A DNA stretch of 47,341 nucleotides, taken from RHKX01 sp035759925 (GTDB lineage Bacteria; Actinomycetota; Thermoleophilia; Solirubrobacterales; 70-9). The position numbers and the translations under genes were made by a program. Below are positions 46,745 through 47,341 of the stretch, piece by piece. The stretch covers positions 1 through 47,341 of the forward strand of contig DASTTY010000038.1 of assembly GCA_035759925.1 (NCBI GenBank). The letters run 5' to 3'. Under the pieces are notes generated by a model. It saw only the letters and a list, made by a program, of their open reading frames with translations. It did no database searches and was not told the origin of the DNA. The number at the start of each line of letters is the position of its first letter. The first letter of the stretch is position 1.

Positions 46745-47341
46745 GTGACCACGGGCGACGCCGACACGAAGCCGGAAACGGCAGCGGACGGCGGCGACAC
46801 CTCGCCGGGGATGAGCGTCAGGACGCGGCGGCGGATCGCCGTGATCCTCGTCATCCTCGCGACGCTGACCGGGATCCTCGCCCTCGTCTCGACCTGGGTC
46901 AAGCGTCAGGTCTACGACACCGACCAGTGGGTCGCCACCAGCAGCGCCCTGCTCGCCGACGACGAGATCCGCACCGAGCTGTCCGACTACCTGACGGCCC
47001 AGATCTTCGCCTCGGGCGTGGTTCAGGAGGAGGTGGCGAAGCTGCTGCCGCCGAAGGCCGCTCCGCTCGCGGGCCCGGCCTCGTCGGGGCTGAGCCAGCT
47101 CTTCAACCGGGCCGTCAACCAGATCCTCCAGACGTCAGCGATCCAGGATCTCTGGGAACAGGCCAACCGGGCCGCAAGCGAGGCCTTCATCGCGATCGCC
47201 AACGACGAGCCGATCGCGACCGGCGTTCTCGGAGAGGCGCAGTCGAAGCTGACCGAGGCCGAGGCAAAGACGGGATCGACGACGCTCGATCTGACGACGA
47301 TCCGCCAGGAGATCACCGAGAAGCTCGGCATCGAGCTGCCG
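46745..47341 (+). CDS. Membrane protein of unknown function, N-terminal part (runs off the window)
   Basis: 199 codons of a protein starting at GTG 46745 and still open at the window end. A ~25-residue polar N-terminus and RTRRR stop-transfer-like cluster precede one transmembrane helix (IAVILVILATLTGILALVSTWV), then an extracellular part beginning RQVYDTDQWVATSSALLADDEIRTELSDYLTAQIF. The 'Y-D-T-D-x-W/Y-V' motif after the first helix is typical of a widespread actinobacterial membrane-protein family of unknown function; further helices would be expected downstream. Confidence 0.75.
   Translation, partial: MTTGDADTKPETAADGGDTSPGMSVRTRRRIAVILVILATLTGILALVSTWVKRQVYDTDQWVATSSALLADDEIRTELSDYLTAQIFASGVVQEEVAKLLPPKAAPLAGPASSGLSQLFNRAVNQILQTSAIQDLWEQANRAASEAFIAIANDEPIATGVLGEAQSKLTEAEAKTGSTTLDLTTIRQEITEKLGIELP

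Overview
This is a 47.3 kb stretch of very GC-rich chromosomal DNA from an actinobacterium. Everything visible is housekeeping or envelope metabolism; there are no integrases, transposases or phage genes. Dense 4-nt start/stop overlaps, frequent GTG/TTG starts, a pyrR-pyrB-pyrC-carA order and a pdxS-pdxT...yebC-ruvC-ruvA-ruvB...secDF...relA order point to Actinomycetota. A fused SecDF together with a SAM-I riboswitch suggest a deep branch such as Thermoleophilia/Solirubrobacterales; that placement is inference.

Layout. 1-3815: pyrimidine operon on the minus strand (pyrR, pyrB, pyrC, an isochorismatase-family hydrolase, start of carA), with a probable PyrR-binding hairpin over the pyrR ribosome-binding site. 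3863-5934: a secreted protein, RNase Z and a divergent secreted protein. 5954-6998: tRNA-Arg(CCG) and a methylenetetrahydrofolate reductase. 6999-13046: a three-gene minus-strand operon (secreted alpha/beta hydrolase, two sulfatases) behind a promoter overlapped by a TetR-type palindrome. 13094-14726: two lipoproteins and a TMEM175-like channel. 14711-16762: divergent Fur/PerR regulator and catalase. 16857-18409: a GroES-like protein with a C-terminal zinc ribbon, coupled to a GT4 glycosyltransferase. 18505-21975: a minus-strand operon headed by a SAM-I riboswitch: threonine-synthase-like PLP enzyme, CysO-like sulfur carrier, and an RfbF/RfbG-like CDP-sugar pair. 22092-27074: CorA, MOSC, HIT, phosphomannomutase, lipid kinase, second HIT. 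27250-43262: the long actinobacterial recombination/secretion/stringent-response/PLP block on the minus strand. 43390-47341: oligoendopeptidase, sugar porter, and a partial membrane protein.

Most interesting signals. (1) The SAM-riboswitch operon pairs a threonine-synthase fold with a sulfur carrier ending in GG, so the 'threonine synthase' is better read as a homocysteine synthase acting on O-phosphohomoserine (MetM/MetO type). (2) A dispersed intergenic repeat family built from 7-bp microsatellite arms, (AGAGGAC)n or relatives, and a GAGCGCAGCGAGCG module, in six places, nearly always abutting a stop codon. (3) A second ~117-bp element present twice, 3' of relA and 3' of ruvB, with matching outer inverted repeats and a conserved internal hairpin. 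(4) TANNNT -10 hexamers lying 6-8 nt before the start codons of many operon-leading genes, implying widespread leaderless mRNAs.

Limits: all calls are from reading the sequence and its translations; no homology search, folding program or expression data was available.
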